From NCBI GenBank assembly GCA_963810905.1, contig CAWEPG010000015.1:62001-126000 (forward strand): a stretch of 64,000 nt of DNA. The letters are read 5' to 3'. The translations under genes and the position numbers were made by a program. The notes below the pieces were generated by a model. It did no database searches and was not told the origin of the DNA. It saw only the letters and a list, made by a program, of their open reading frames with translations. Below, piece after piece: positions 18,901-27,693 of the stretch (positions within the stretch are counted from its first letter, which is position 1; every line of letters begins with the position of its first letter). The DNA comes from CAWBAT01 sp963810905. GTDB lineage: Bacteria; Acidobacteriota; Terriglobia; Versatilivoradales; Versatilivoraceae.

Positions 18901-18997
18901 CAAGCGCTTCGTCATGATCACCCAAAAGGTTAGCAACACGAACGCGCCGCTCACCCTCGTGCAAAACTGGACAGCGCTCTTAGGCAACAAGCCATGA
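15988..18997 (+). CDS. Membrane Ser/Thr protein kinase with C-terminal propeller, copy 2 (three frame breaks)
   Basis: Tandem paralogue of the preceding kinase with the same order: helical N-terminus, kinase core (GAGGMGEVYRA, VAIKVL, HRDLKPGNIML, KLLDFGLAKH, ILGTLEYMAPEQ), one transmembrane helix (LAWAMVIVCLIAAIVSAV), and a periplasmic TolB-like propeller (LSPDGRTL, FWSPDSRALGFF, WSPDGSRLLF). The frame breaks within or beside the activation-loop palindrome (about 16735-16800), near 16874-16880 (an extra base in GGGAAAGG) and near 17058 (an extra G in CAGGTGCC). Copy 1 shows the expected reading at the last two. The ATG at 15988 has AAGGTG upstream. Leader and 3' flank resemble those of copy 1, so the duplicated unit is about 3.07 kb. 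Confidence 0.85.
16731..16791 (+). repeat. Palindromic element inside the kinase activation loop, copy 2
   Basis: Outer stem TGTAGC (16731-16736) with GCTACA (16786-16791) encloses hairpin GGCGGTC-TAT-GACCGCC (16737-16753) and hairpin GGCGCTC-ACA-GAGCGCC (16769-16785). It stands at the same codon region as the element in copy 1 but has different stem sequences. The coding frame entering at DFGLAKH does not match the frame leaving at SLTEEGLILG, so the element carries or adjoins a frame break. Confidence 0.8.
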
Positions 18998-19286
18998 ACC
19001 TTTCTTCCGGAAATGTTGCGCAGTAGCAACAAGCCTCCTGCCCTATTGCCCGGGGCCAGCGACCCCCGAATACAGCGGAGTTAAACCGCAGCTCTGCGTT
19101 ACATCCTAATCTTCATTTTCATCTATTTCTTCAGATTTGCGTCAAGCAGCGCCCGCCGAACGTTCGTAGTCGGTGGTCTCGGTGAGGGCGCCCTACCGAA
19201 TGCCTGGGTTGATAAATGGAAACACTGCCATGCAAGTCGAATGAATGATAAGATAGTATTGCTGGGCCACTGCCGGGAGAGCATCC
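18998..19286. other. Gap after the kinase pair
   Basis: About 290 bases without a gene. It begins with the 3' flank shared by both kinase copies and contains a small hairpin, GTTGC-GCAGTA-GCAAC at 19014-19029, that may end kinase transcription although no T-tract follows. A decayed GGGGCC/GACCCC palindrome lies near 19052. Confidence 0.4.
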
Positions 19287-20282
19287 ATGAAACCCAGTCC
19301 TGCCACTACCGCTGATAATCTTCAGGCCTATGTGTCTGAACTCATCTTGCATTTTATTTCTGTCATCCAAAATAATTATGAGCAATTGCAGGTAGAGAAT
19401 CACGCCGAGGCGCTTCACGACATGCGGGTGGCCACGCGTAGAATGAGGGAAACAATCACTTTATTTGAACCACTGTTTCTGGCAGCCCGGACTAAAAAAT
19501 CGCTTTCCAACGTCAAGAAGGTGACGAAGGTTCTCGGTTTACCCCGAGAGATTGACGTTAACCTGAAACTCATCCGTGAGCTTCAACCTTCCGGAGGGCT
19601 GGTTGCTCGCGCCGCCCGCGAGCATCTGAACGCGATCTTGGAAGAAGAACAGCCACGCATCCGTAAGCGAATGCTCCGTAGGCTAGAAAAGACTGGCTTA
19701 AAGGCTCTCCGAGAGGAGTTGACCCAGTTGGCTCATTCGGCAACGACCACTCCTTTCAGACCCCATTTGCTTTTTGAGGAACATCAGGCCGCTATTCGCG
19801 AAAATTTTCTCAAGTTGATCCCCAGGATCCTGCAGGACCGGGCAACACCAGTTTTTAACTTTGAACTTAGCCCTTCTTCCCTTGAAGATGACCATGCCCT
19901 CCACCTACTCAGGATCGCCACTAAGAAGCTTCGCTACGCCTTAGAAATTACTAAACCTTTGGTTTCAATTCCCTGCGATGAACTGGCCCGCGACTGTCGG
20001 GCTCTGCAGGATGTCATTGGCGCTCAGCACGACACCTGTATGCTGATTGAGTGTTTGACAAGACATGAGGCGGAGTTGTCTTCCCGGAACCTGGCCCTCC
20101 TTGCGGACGGTTCTCGACAATTGTTGGAAGATCTGTTGGAGTTAAAGAAGGGGTATTTACCTCGGATTGAGGCTACCTACATAAACCTGCGGGAGAAACT
20201 GGCTAGAGAGTTAATACAAAGTGAAACGAACACGCCGGAGGTTGTTCATTCGAGTACACCGGACGAGTCTTCAGTTGCATAA
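19287..20282 (+). CDS. CHAD-domain protein
   Basis: 331-residue alpha-helical CHAD protein. CHAD domains bind inorganic polyphosphate through conserved basic residues (family knowledge). The diagnostic start ALHDMRVATRRMRETITLF is at about residues 44-62, followed by the helical-bundle halves with LHLLRIATKKLRYALEI at about 209-225, the second basic repeat. It has no N-terminal CYTH phosphatase domain and no polyphosphate kinase gene is nearby, so its partner is unknown. The ATG at 19287 is preceded by GAGAG. A decayed palindromic element follows the stop. Confidence 0.9.
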   Translation: MKPSPATTADNLQAYVSELILHFISVIQNNYEQLQVENHAEALHDMRVATRRMRETITLFEPLFLAARTKKSLSNVKKVTKVLGLPREIDVNLKLIRELQPSGGLVARAAREHLNAILEEEQPRIRKRMLRRLEKTGLKALREELTQLAHSATTTPFRPHLLFEEHQAAIRENFLKLIPRILQDRATPVFNFELSPSSLEDDHALHLLRIATKKLRYALEITKPLVSIPCDELARDCRALQDVIGAQHDTCMLIECLTRHEAELSSRNLALLADGSRQLLEDLLELKKGYLPRIEATYINLREKLARELIQSETNTPEVVHSSTPDESSVA

Positions 20283-20295
20283 GTCGGTGAACATC

Positions 20296-20347
20296 TGTTG
20301 TCGCCGGGATCGCTGGTCCGGGACAACAGGCTAGGAGGCCTATTGCT
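20296..20347. repeat. Decayed copy of the palindromic element
   Basis: Two imperfect hairpins stand in the order of the intergenic family (CCGGGATCGCTGGTCCGG, then ACAGGCTAGGAGGCCTATT), with a remnant of an outer GTAGC/GCTAC pair. It resembles the copy at 7831 with mismatches in every stem and lies just downstream of the CHAD gene. Confidence 0.5.
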
Positions 20348-20417
20348 ACTGTCTTGTGGAAGAGTAGCTGGGAAAAGAAAGATAAGGCGACATGCCCCGG
20401 AAGATCAACGATTTGAT

Positions 20418-20738
20418 CTACTCCCACCCAGGGGGCTTATCGAAATAGCGGTGATCGAGAAGGTAGGAAAATCCTTCAGGAAGAGGACGAATATAAAGTT
20501 CCGCTTTAATCGCATCAACACAACCTTCCACCAATTTTTCATTTAAGGGGATGTGACTTTCCTGGGCCTTGCGATTAACCGCTTCCCAGGCATTCTTCGT
20601 CAGCTTAAAGACACCCTTTCGGACTTCTCCGGGGCCTGCCACGGCTGCGTTGCAAAGCTGAAACTCCCCTTCAGTTTCAGAGGAGCCATCCATTTCTAAT
20701 GTGTAAGCCTGTCCAAAGAAATCGAAATCTCTTTTCAT
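20418..20738 (-). CDS. Conserved-looking small protein of unknown function
   Basis: 106-residue soluble protein without signal peptide or membrane segment. No family recognised. It starts with MKRDFDFFGQAYTLEMDGSS, contains a mixed alpha/beta middle part (FKLTKNAWEAVNRKAQ, IKAELYIRPLPEGFSYLLDH) and ends FDKPPGWE. The ATG lies 9 nt after the stop of the upstream 2-hydroxyacid dehydrogenase gene on the same strand, so the two are almost certainly co-transcribed. A link to that dehydrogenase is only positional. Confidence 0.65.
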   Translation of the reverse strand: MKRDFDFFGQAYTLEMDGSSETEGEFQLCNAAVAGPGEVRKGVFKLTKNAWEAVNRKAQESHIPLNEKLVEGCVDAIKAELYIRPLPEGFSYLLDHRYFDKPPGWE

Positions 20739-20747
20739 CGTGTATCC

Positions 20748-21740
20748 TCAAGAAGACAAAATAGTGGCTTCCCTTAGCTTTACCGGTCGGTTGGCCGGGT
20801 ATTTAGGTTCACGCCCTTTGATCACGGCAACCACGTCTTCGACAACCATGGCCATTCGCTGCATGGCTTCCTGAGTATGGGCGGCAACATGGGGCGTCCC
20901 AATAAAATTTTCCAATGGCAAAAGAGGGTTCTCGGAGGAGGCAGGCTCCTTTTCAAACACGTCGGCGGCGGCGCCGGCAATCCGTCCTTCTTTCAAACTG
21001 TGTAACAGATCCGTTTCCTTCCAAACAGGTCCGCGTGCTGTATTAATGATAAAGGCCCCTTTTTGCATCAAGCTGAGCTCACGGGCTCCTATCATTCCGC
21101 GGGTTTCCGTGGTGAGTGGAACATTGAGTGAGATGTAGTCTGAACGGATCATCACTTCATCGAGACTCACCGGCTGAGCCCCCAGTGCTTTCTCCCATTC
21201 GGGCTTGGGGACAATATCACGGAATATCATCTTCATTCCAAACGCGTGGTGACAAATTCGGGCAATTGTCGATCCCACACGACCCAGCCCGACAACCCCC
21301 AAAACCTTTCCGAATAATTCCTGTCCAACATATAGATTGCGATCTTCCCAACGGCCTGCCTTCAAGGCGCGCATGGATTGAGGAACCTTCCGTGAAAGCA
21401 TGAGCGCCAGTGAGACAAAGTGTTCTGCGACAGACTCAGAATTGGCTTCGGGGGTACTCACGACCCAAATCCCTAGCTCTGTCGCCGCAGGAATATCTAA
21501 GTTGTCGAGTCCGACACCGTGTCGCCCAACGACTTGAATCCCGGGAGACGATTCCATCAATCTCTTGCTCACGAAGCCGTGCGTACGAAAGACTACTCCG
21601 GAGACTCCGGTGGCTGCCCCCACCAGGGCCTTCTCCTCCAGGGATTCCGGGAAAACAATTTCACATCCTTGTTGCTCCAGGAAATCCAATCCCACACGGT
21701 GGATTTTCTCGAAAAGCAAGATTTTTGGTTTAGCCATCAT
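20748..21740 (-). CDS. D-2-hydroxyacid dehydrogenase (phosphoglycerate dehydrogenase family)
   Basis: NAD-dependent oxidoreductase of 330 residues. It has the split substrate domain of the family, the GVVGLGRVGSTIA nucleotide-binding loop with a downstream acidic residue (FRDIVPK), the catalytic arginine in INTARGPVW, the glutamate near DVFEKEP, and the catalytic histidine in GTPHVAAHT. The length fits short SerA-like enzymes without the C-terminal ACT regulatory domain, so it could be a phosphoglycerate dehydrogenase, glyoxylate reductase or other 2-hydroxyacid enzyme. Two adjacent ATGs (21740, 21737) can start it. It forms a two-gene unit with the downstream 106-residue protein. Confidence 0.9.
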   Translation of the reverse strand: MMAKPKILLFEKIHRVGLDFLEQQGCEIVFPESLEEKALVGAATGVSGVVFRTHGFVSKRLMESSPGIQVVGRHGVGLDNLDIPAATELGIWVVSTPEANSESVAEHFVSLALMLSRKVPQSMRALKAGRWEDRNLYVGQELFGKVLGVVGLGRVGSTIARICHHAFGMKMIFRDIVPKPEWEKALGAQPVSLDEVMIRSDYISLNVPLTTETRGMIGARELSLMQKGAFIINTARGPVWKETDLLHSLKEGRIAGAAADVFEKEPASSENPLLPLENFIGTPHVAAHTQEAMQRMAMVVEDVVAVIKGREPKYPANRPVKLREATILSS

Positions 21741-21788
21741 CCCCTCTAAAAGTCGTTATTTTACCCTACCCAACAAACCAGACAAACT

Positions 21789-23635
21789 TTAATTCAGCTG
21801 AAAGTAGTTTCTCAGATATCTCACTGGCATAGGACCATGTCCGATAAGCGTTTCGTTAAACTCCCGTTGATTAAAAGATGCCCCTTTTGCCCTTCTAACG
21901 TCCATTTCCAATTGTTGGATCTCTTCTAATCCCTAGAAAGTATTGGGAGAGCTGGGTGGTTTCGAGTTGCGCTCTCAAGAGTTTTTTCTCCGCGACCACT
22001 TGTTCTTGAAACCCTTCTTCGACCATGAACCGGACTGCATCCTGCTCAGTCATCTGACCTGAGTGCAAACTGGATATCGATAAGAGTATTCATCGCCATC
22101 CGGATGTGCCCTTTCAGATCAAAGAAACGGTAACGCGAGTTTTTATCTCCACCGTACCCGAGCCGGGTCATGAGTGTGGTACCGTAAACAGCCCAGCCTT
22201 CCGTAAAGGGAGCGTTCCAAAGAACCACTCGCAACGGATTTAAATGGCGCTTGGAATAGTAGAACTGCGTGTGGTGTCCAGGGTACGCCTCATGCATCCC
22301 GGTGAGCTGAATCTCGTATTCATTATTCGCTCTCAAATAGGATTCAACTCGAGTCAGATCCCAGCTTGGATCGACAGGATCTACAAAATAGGTCGCCTTC
22401 CATCGCGGGTTTTCTTCGAGAATGCCAGGGGCCAGGTATTCGGCCTCTGAAACCCCGCGCTTGAACAGCGGCATCGCTTCTACCGACAAAGTTTCCGCCG
22501 GAGGAAGTCCTACAAGATTCTGATTCTCAATAAAAGTGCGCAGGGCAGTGAAAACACGCTGATGGGCGCCAACTAAATCATCAGCTTGGGGATGATCTTT
22601 CGAGAGCTCACTTTGTACGGCAAGAATCAACTTGACCTGAAAAGCAGCGATCGGACCCCGCTCTCGGTAACGGTTTTCCCGGGAAGAGTTCCAAGTAGAG
22701 TTGACTGGAAACTTCCACGAGTTCGAGCTTATATTTTCGCAAAGCTTCTTCTGCCCGAGGTGTCAAATCCTCAGGTGTAAGATCGGTCTGAAGCGCAAGC
22801 GAAAATTTCTTTTTAAAAAGTTCTGCACCGATTCTCCAATCCCCAGAACTTCGTGGCAACACATTTTCTTCCAAGAAGCGCTGATAATCTTCAAGTGCAG
22901 TCACTGCGATGATTCTTGGCCGATTCGGCATCCTTTCGAAGAGTTGGCGAGATGCCTCCGGCCGTATTTATGAACTGGGCCAATTCGCTTTTAAACACCT
23001 GCAGGCGACCACGATTATCGTCAATGGCCTGCTCCGTATAGATCTTGGCAGGATTCTTGAGCTGAGCCTTGACTTGGGCCAGGAACTCGGGCAAGGCCTT
23101 CATCTGGGTGGAAACATTCCGCAGTCTTTGCTCAAGTGGAGCAAAATCCCCGTTAAGAATTTCCAGAATCCGTGTAGCAATGATTTCTTGAGGATCATAG
23201 TATGGAAACGAATCATACAGCCGGGGTTCCCATTCCCACTCCTTGATGTCAGTTCAAATAGAGCAGTTCCAACTCAATACCATCCGAAAGGATGCGGGCA
23301 TCTAATCGTTCATCGAGCGGTAGATTCTTGATATCTATTGCCTTCAGTCGGATCTTCTGCTGTTCCAGCATTCGCCGTCTGAGCGCCAGGCCTTGTGATG
23401 ATCGGTCCATAAGACGGTCATCAAAACGATGGTCGCCCATGAATGTCGCTAAATGAGGTTTCGCCAGGAACAATCCATCCAAATATTCCCGCTTTAGATT
23501 AGCGAAATTGGTCATCGGCTTCGGAGTGAGACAGGCGCCACATGCCAGTACGGCTGCCATCCAGAAAAGAGCCAGAGAATTCCAGAGAAGGCCTATTTGA
23601 AATCGCTTGAATAAAAGAAAGAGGTTCGAATGCAT
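21789..23635 (-). CDS. DUF885 family lipoprotein, putative zinc peptidase (five frame breaks)
   Basis: Exported protein of about 610 residues when the frames are joined. The start at 23635 leads to a signal peptide with lipobox VLAC (SLALFWMAAVLACGACLTP). The core has the DUF885 metal-site motif GMHEAYPGHHTQF, then FTEGWAVYG and a C-terminus ending LIGHGPMPVRYLRNYFQLN. The frame breaks near 23250, 22935, 22620, 22070 and 21935, while the amino-acid text between breaks stays family-like throughout. That favours sequence errors over old decay, but a recent pseudogene is possible. DUF885 members are metallopeptidase-like; the substrate is unknown. Confidence 0.8.
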
Positions 23636-23667
23636 TCATTTGACCTTAATCGATGCAATGAATCCGC

Positions 23668-24444
23668 TCAGTCGAGAGGATAGGGCCAAACTCCACGGGT
23701 AAAGAGACCGCCATCTACAAAAAGCGTTTGCCCGGTCACAAAGCTAGCTTCGTCGCTTGCCAGATAGCCCACGGCACAAGCCACGTCATTGGGAACGCCC
23801 ACCCGGCCCATCGGGGTCACAGGCCCCCAAGTCCCGGCATAGTCTGGAGCTTCATCCTTGGTCCGTTCGATCTCAATAGCGCCGGGAGCGACGCAATTGA
23901 CCGTAATCCCATATCGTCCCAGCTCCACGGCCGATACGCGGGTCAGCATGTCAATACCGCCTTTACTGGCCGTATAGCTGATCAATTTCGGGAATGGAAC
24001 CTTGTTACATCCTGACCCGATATTAATAATCCGGCCATATTGATTCTCTCGCATGTGTCGAGCTGCTTGCTGGGTACAGAGGAAAACACCTTTTAAATTC
24101 GTGTCCACAACCCGGTCCCATTCCTCCTCTTGAAGTTCCAAAAGGGACTTCCACACTTGTGTCCCGGCGTTATTAACCAGGATGGATAGCTTGCCGAAAA
24201 CGCGGAACACTTCCTGGAACATTCTGGATACATCCCCGGAATCTCCCACGTGGCCGGCCACCAGGACGGCGCGTCGCCCTAACGCCTCGATGTCGCGGGC
24301 CGTCTTCTCTGCGCCCGCCCGATCAGAACGGAAATTGATCGCCACGTCACACCCTCGACGCCCCAGCTCGATAGCGATCCCCCGCCCGATTCCTTTGCTG
24401 GCACCTGTGACTAAGGCTGTCTTGTTAATAAGGTCCAAAACCAT
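23668..24444 (-). CDS. SDR-family oxidoreductase
   Basis: Classical short-chain dehydrogenase/reductase of 258 residues. It has the nucleotide-binding TGASKGIG at 13-20, NNAG at 91-94, and the catalytic triad Ser144, Tyr157 and Lys161 in the YTASK context. The closing segment GQTLFVDGG is typical of 3-oxoacyl-ACP reductase and glucose 1-dehydrogenase type enzymes. The basic residue in NFRSDRAG after the second strand favours NADP(H). The substrate cannot be read. It lies just upstream of the DUF885 gene on the same strand with a 32-nt gap, so the two may share a transcript, and it is divergent from the histidine kinase. Confidence 0.92.
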   Translation of the reverse strand: MVLDLINKTALVTGASKGIGRGIAIELGRRGCDVAINFRSDRAGAEKTARDIEALGRRAVLVAGHVGDSGDVSRMFQEVFRVFGKLSILVNNAGTQVWKSLLELQEEEWDRVVDTNLKGVFLCTQQAARHMRENQYGRIINIGSGCNKVPFPKLISYTASKGGIDMLTRVSAVELGRYGITVNCVAPGAIEIERTKDEAPDYAGTWGPVTPMGRVGVPNDVACAVGYLASDEASFVTGQTLFVDGGLFTRGVWPYPLD

Positions 24445-24628
24445 TTTAGAATTCCTCCATTTTACCGCTTTGTTCCTGGAATATAGCTGTTCCCCAAGTG
24501 ATTGCCAAGACCTGATCGACTCAAGCGAAGTCGATCGGCCAAACGAATCAACAACGAAGTGCGGCCCTTTGATTTCTGGGGATACCTATGTTCTACTTGA
24601 GCCAGACAACTATGAGAGGCACCGGTTT

Positions 24629-26817
24629 TTGAGAACTCAAAAAGATTCAATTCGGAATTCTGCTCTCTGGTTTATCCCAGTGACTCTGGGGTGTATTTTT
24701 GTGCTTTCTGGGCTTTGTCTTTTCTTTATCCAGCGTCAGTCCCGCGCAGAGGAAAGCCAGCTTCGTGAGCAGGAAAGATTTTGCCTGGAAAAGACGCAAC
24801 GGCTCTTTCGGGAAGTTCTTCTTCCGGAGAAATGGCAAAATGCGATATCGACATTGCCATCTGCTCCACTTCATTTCAAGGAAATGAGGGTCTGGGATCA
24901 GAATTTGGGTGAAGGAGTTTTCGGGTTCAGTTTGGACAATTCCGGAACGCTTTTTTATCCTTCCTATCAAGTTTACCCCCAACCTCTGGAAATTTCGGCG
25001 GCACTCAAACAGTCGATCCATGAAGCTCTGTTTGACCCAACCATTGAAAACAGAACTCAGGGCTGAAAGGACCACCCGACATAGAGGACCTGCATAGGCG
25101 TTTGTTGGTGGCGATGGAGAAGCAAGACCGGGAGAAGGCACTTTCCTTAGCTAAACTGATTCTAATCGAAGGCGTGGTTTCCCGGATCGCAATCGGTCAG
25201 GCCACCGCGATGAAGGCAACCGAGGCGATCCTCCAATTCGAAGAGCTGACTGAAAAGACTCTCGACTATCATGGCAAACTCGTGGATGCCTGGCTGGCCG
25301 CCATTGCAACTGGTGATGTCCCACTTTCTCCCTCCCTATTGCCCTGGGTGGAGCGCCTGCAAGAGCAATGCCGCCGCCGGGACGAACGCGAATCCTGGTT
25401 TGCGCGGGAAAAACAATTCGCTCGAATAGCCCAACAAATACATTGGGCGGAGAAATTCGTCTATCGCCTTAACTTGGTTTTACGTCGAAACCTCTACAAT
25501 ACCACTCGTATTCAACTGCCTACTCGTTTCCTCAGCAGTGACCCCAATGATGAACCATACATCGTGATGTATCGATTCGTCGATCATTCCGATTTGAGCC
25601 TGATCGGTGTGGCCGTTGACTTGGAACTTATTGCGTCTCGTCTTCAAGCTACAGTCGCTCAAGCCGCCTGGTTGCCTGACGAACTAACGGTAAATATCAA
25701 AAAACATGCCACAGCCGCTGCCTCTGACCTCCAGGAAGCGAATCCAGAGGGGCTGCTGCGACGGGAGCACGATCCACAGAAAGGAACTCTAGCAGATTCA
25801 GAAGGACAATCCAGCATGAAGACAGCGGATTCTCTGCAAGGGCTTAGAGAACAAGGAATTCTCGATCCCTTGGCACCCCAGTTCATGGTTGAGGTCATAC
25901 CGCGAAATCTTGCGTCTTTTAGGCAAAAAACCGTTCGCAAGAATATCCTTTACCTCACGATTGTGCTCTTAGCGATTGGAACAAGCGTCATGGTCCTCTT
26001 CTTTGGACAGCGTTCTGTCACCGAACAGCAGCGCCTTTCTAAATTGCGGGCTGATTTCTTGACTAATGTATCTCACGAGCTGAGAACGCCGTTGACGGCC
26101 ATTCGACTCCATGCAGAAACGCTGGAACTTCAGATGAAAAGAGCCAACCTACCTGCAGGGTCCAGCCTCGAAACCATTGTTGAAGAAGTCGATCGGCTCA
26201 GTTTATTGATCAATGACGTATTGGAATTTACTCGCCTGGAAAACGATAAAAAACGCTTTGTCTGGGAAAGCGTTGATCTGGTGACCGTCATCAAGGAAAG
26301 TTACCAGCTATTTGGGCAGCAGCTCGAAGAATCCAATTTTCAGGTGCAGCTTGAGCTTCCGGAAAGCTTGATCCTCGAAAGAGCCGATCGCGCAGCACTT
26401 AAACAATGCACTGTAAACTTGATCAGCAATAGTCTTAAATACAGTGGACAGGAGAAGTTCCTTGGGATCCGATTGAGGCAGGAGAATGGAATCGCCCGCT
26501 GGCAAGTCGAAGACCATGGAATAGGGATCCCGATTGAAGAGCGCTCTCTTGTGTTTGATAAATTCTATCGTGGAAAAGCGCTGGACCCTGCCTTGTCGGG
26601 AACCGGCTTAGGGCTTACCCTGTGCAAAGCCTTCATTGAAGCTCACGGTGGATCGATATCTCTGAAAGATCAGGCTGTGAAGCAGGGAACCTTATTTGTG
26701 ATAGAGCTTCCAGTGAATCGGTCCTGCAGAAAGTTGAAAAAGCAGGATTGTGTATTTAAGACTGTTAGCTTTGCTTGCTCAGAAAATATTGCACTGGACT
26801 GGGAAGCCGCCCTATGA
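24629..26817 (+). CDS. Membrane sensor histidine kinase (one frame break)
   Basis: Two-component sensor. A first transmembrane segment (WFIPVTLGCIFVLSGLCLFF) is followed by a long sensor region to about 25930, a second transmembrane segment (ILYLTIVLLAIGTSVMVLFF), and the kinase core. The core has the H-box FLTNVSHELRTPL, N-box NLISNSLKYS, G1 DHGIGIP and G2 GTGLGLTLCK. The frame breaks near 25058-25066, where adding one base joins ENRTQG to KGPPDIEDLH. The start is uncertain; a TTG at 24629 with GAGAGG upstream fits the frame. It is followed by its probable cognate regulator at 26930. The signal is unknown. Confidence 0.88.
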
Positions 26818-26929
26818 TGCTCTGGCAGGGTGTCGAGAGTAATCTGGCATTTGGCATTGCGGGAGACTTGACAGACTCAATCCGAAAATCTTCTTGGATC
26901 AAAACCATTTGAAAAACAGTTAGGCCAAT

Positions 26930-27610
26930 ATGTACAAAATACTCATCATCGAAGACGAGCGTCCTATCTTAAAAGCATTGGAATCAAACCTCGCTGCTGA
27001 AGGTTACCAGGTTGATACAGCCATGGATGGCGCCCTGGGACTGGAAAAAGCAAGAGATCCTTCCTTTGACCTTATCCTGTTGGACCTCATGCTACCTAAA
27101 CTAACCGGAGAAGAAATTTGCAGGCGCATTCGGCAAGAAGGAATTGCCACGGCGGTCCTGGTCCTGACTGCTAAAGGAGAAGAGGAACATCGAATTGCGG
27201 GATTTCAACTCGGGGCGGATGATTATGTTTCTAAACCCTTCAGCATTCGTGAACTCCTCGGACGTATCCAGGCGATTCTGAGACGCTCAGCGGGACAAAA
27301 AAGTCTGCTGGCGCATTGTCATTTCGGTAACGTCTCGGTCGATTTTCTCAAAATGGAAGTCCGCCGAGGGGAGCAACAAGTTTTCCTCACGACGCGAGAA
27401 CTCGCCATCCTTCGACTCATGGTGAGCAATAAAGGAGTCGTCATTTCGCGAGACCGGCTTCTGAATGAGGTCTGGGGCTACGAAGCTTACCCGACGACCC
27501 GCACCGTGGACAATCAAATCGTCAAATTGCGCCAGAAACTGGAAGAGGACCCCGAAAACCCATGCCATATCCTCACGGTCCGAGGGTCCGGGTATAAGTT
27601 TGTAGGATAA
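26930..27610 (+). CDS. OmpR/PhoB-family response regulator
   Basis: 226-residue DNA-binding regulator. The receiver domain has the acidic pair in IIEDE, phospho-acceptor Asp52 (LILLDLMLP) and Lys102 (VSKPF). The C-terminal winged-helix domain has ELAILRLMVSNKG, the recognition region TRTVDNQIVKLRQKL and the closing VRGSGYKFV. It follows the histidine kinase after 112 nt on the same strand, so the two form a phosphorelay pair. No binding sites could be assigned. Confidence 0.95.
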   Translation: MYKILIIEDERPILKALESNLAAEGYQVDTAMDGALGLEKARDPSFDLILLDLMLPKLTGEEICRRIRQEGIATAVLVLTAKGEEEHRIAGFQLGADDYVSKPFSIRELLGRIQAILRRSAGQKSLLAHCHFGNVSVDFLKMEVRRGEQQVFLTTRELAILRLMVSNKGVVISRDRLLNEVWGYEAYPTTRTVDNQIVKLRQKLEEDPENPCHILTVRGSGYKFVG

Positions 27611-27693
27611 GTTATACCCACAGGGGAAGAGGCGGTTTCGGGTCTGAACTAACTTGCAAGTCCGCGGCAAGTGACCCCTGTTCCGACAGGAGT

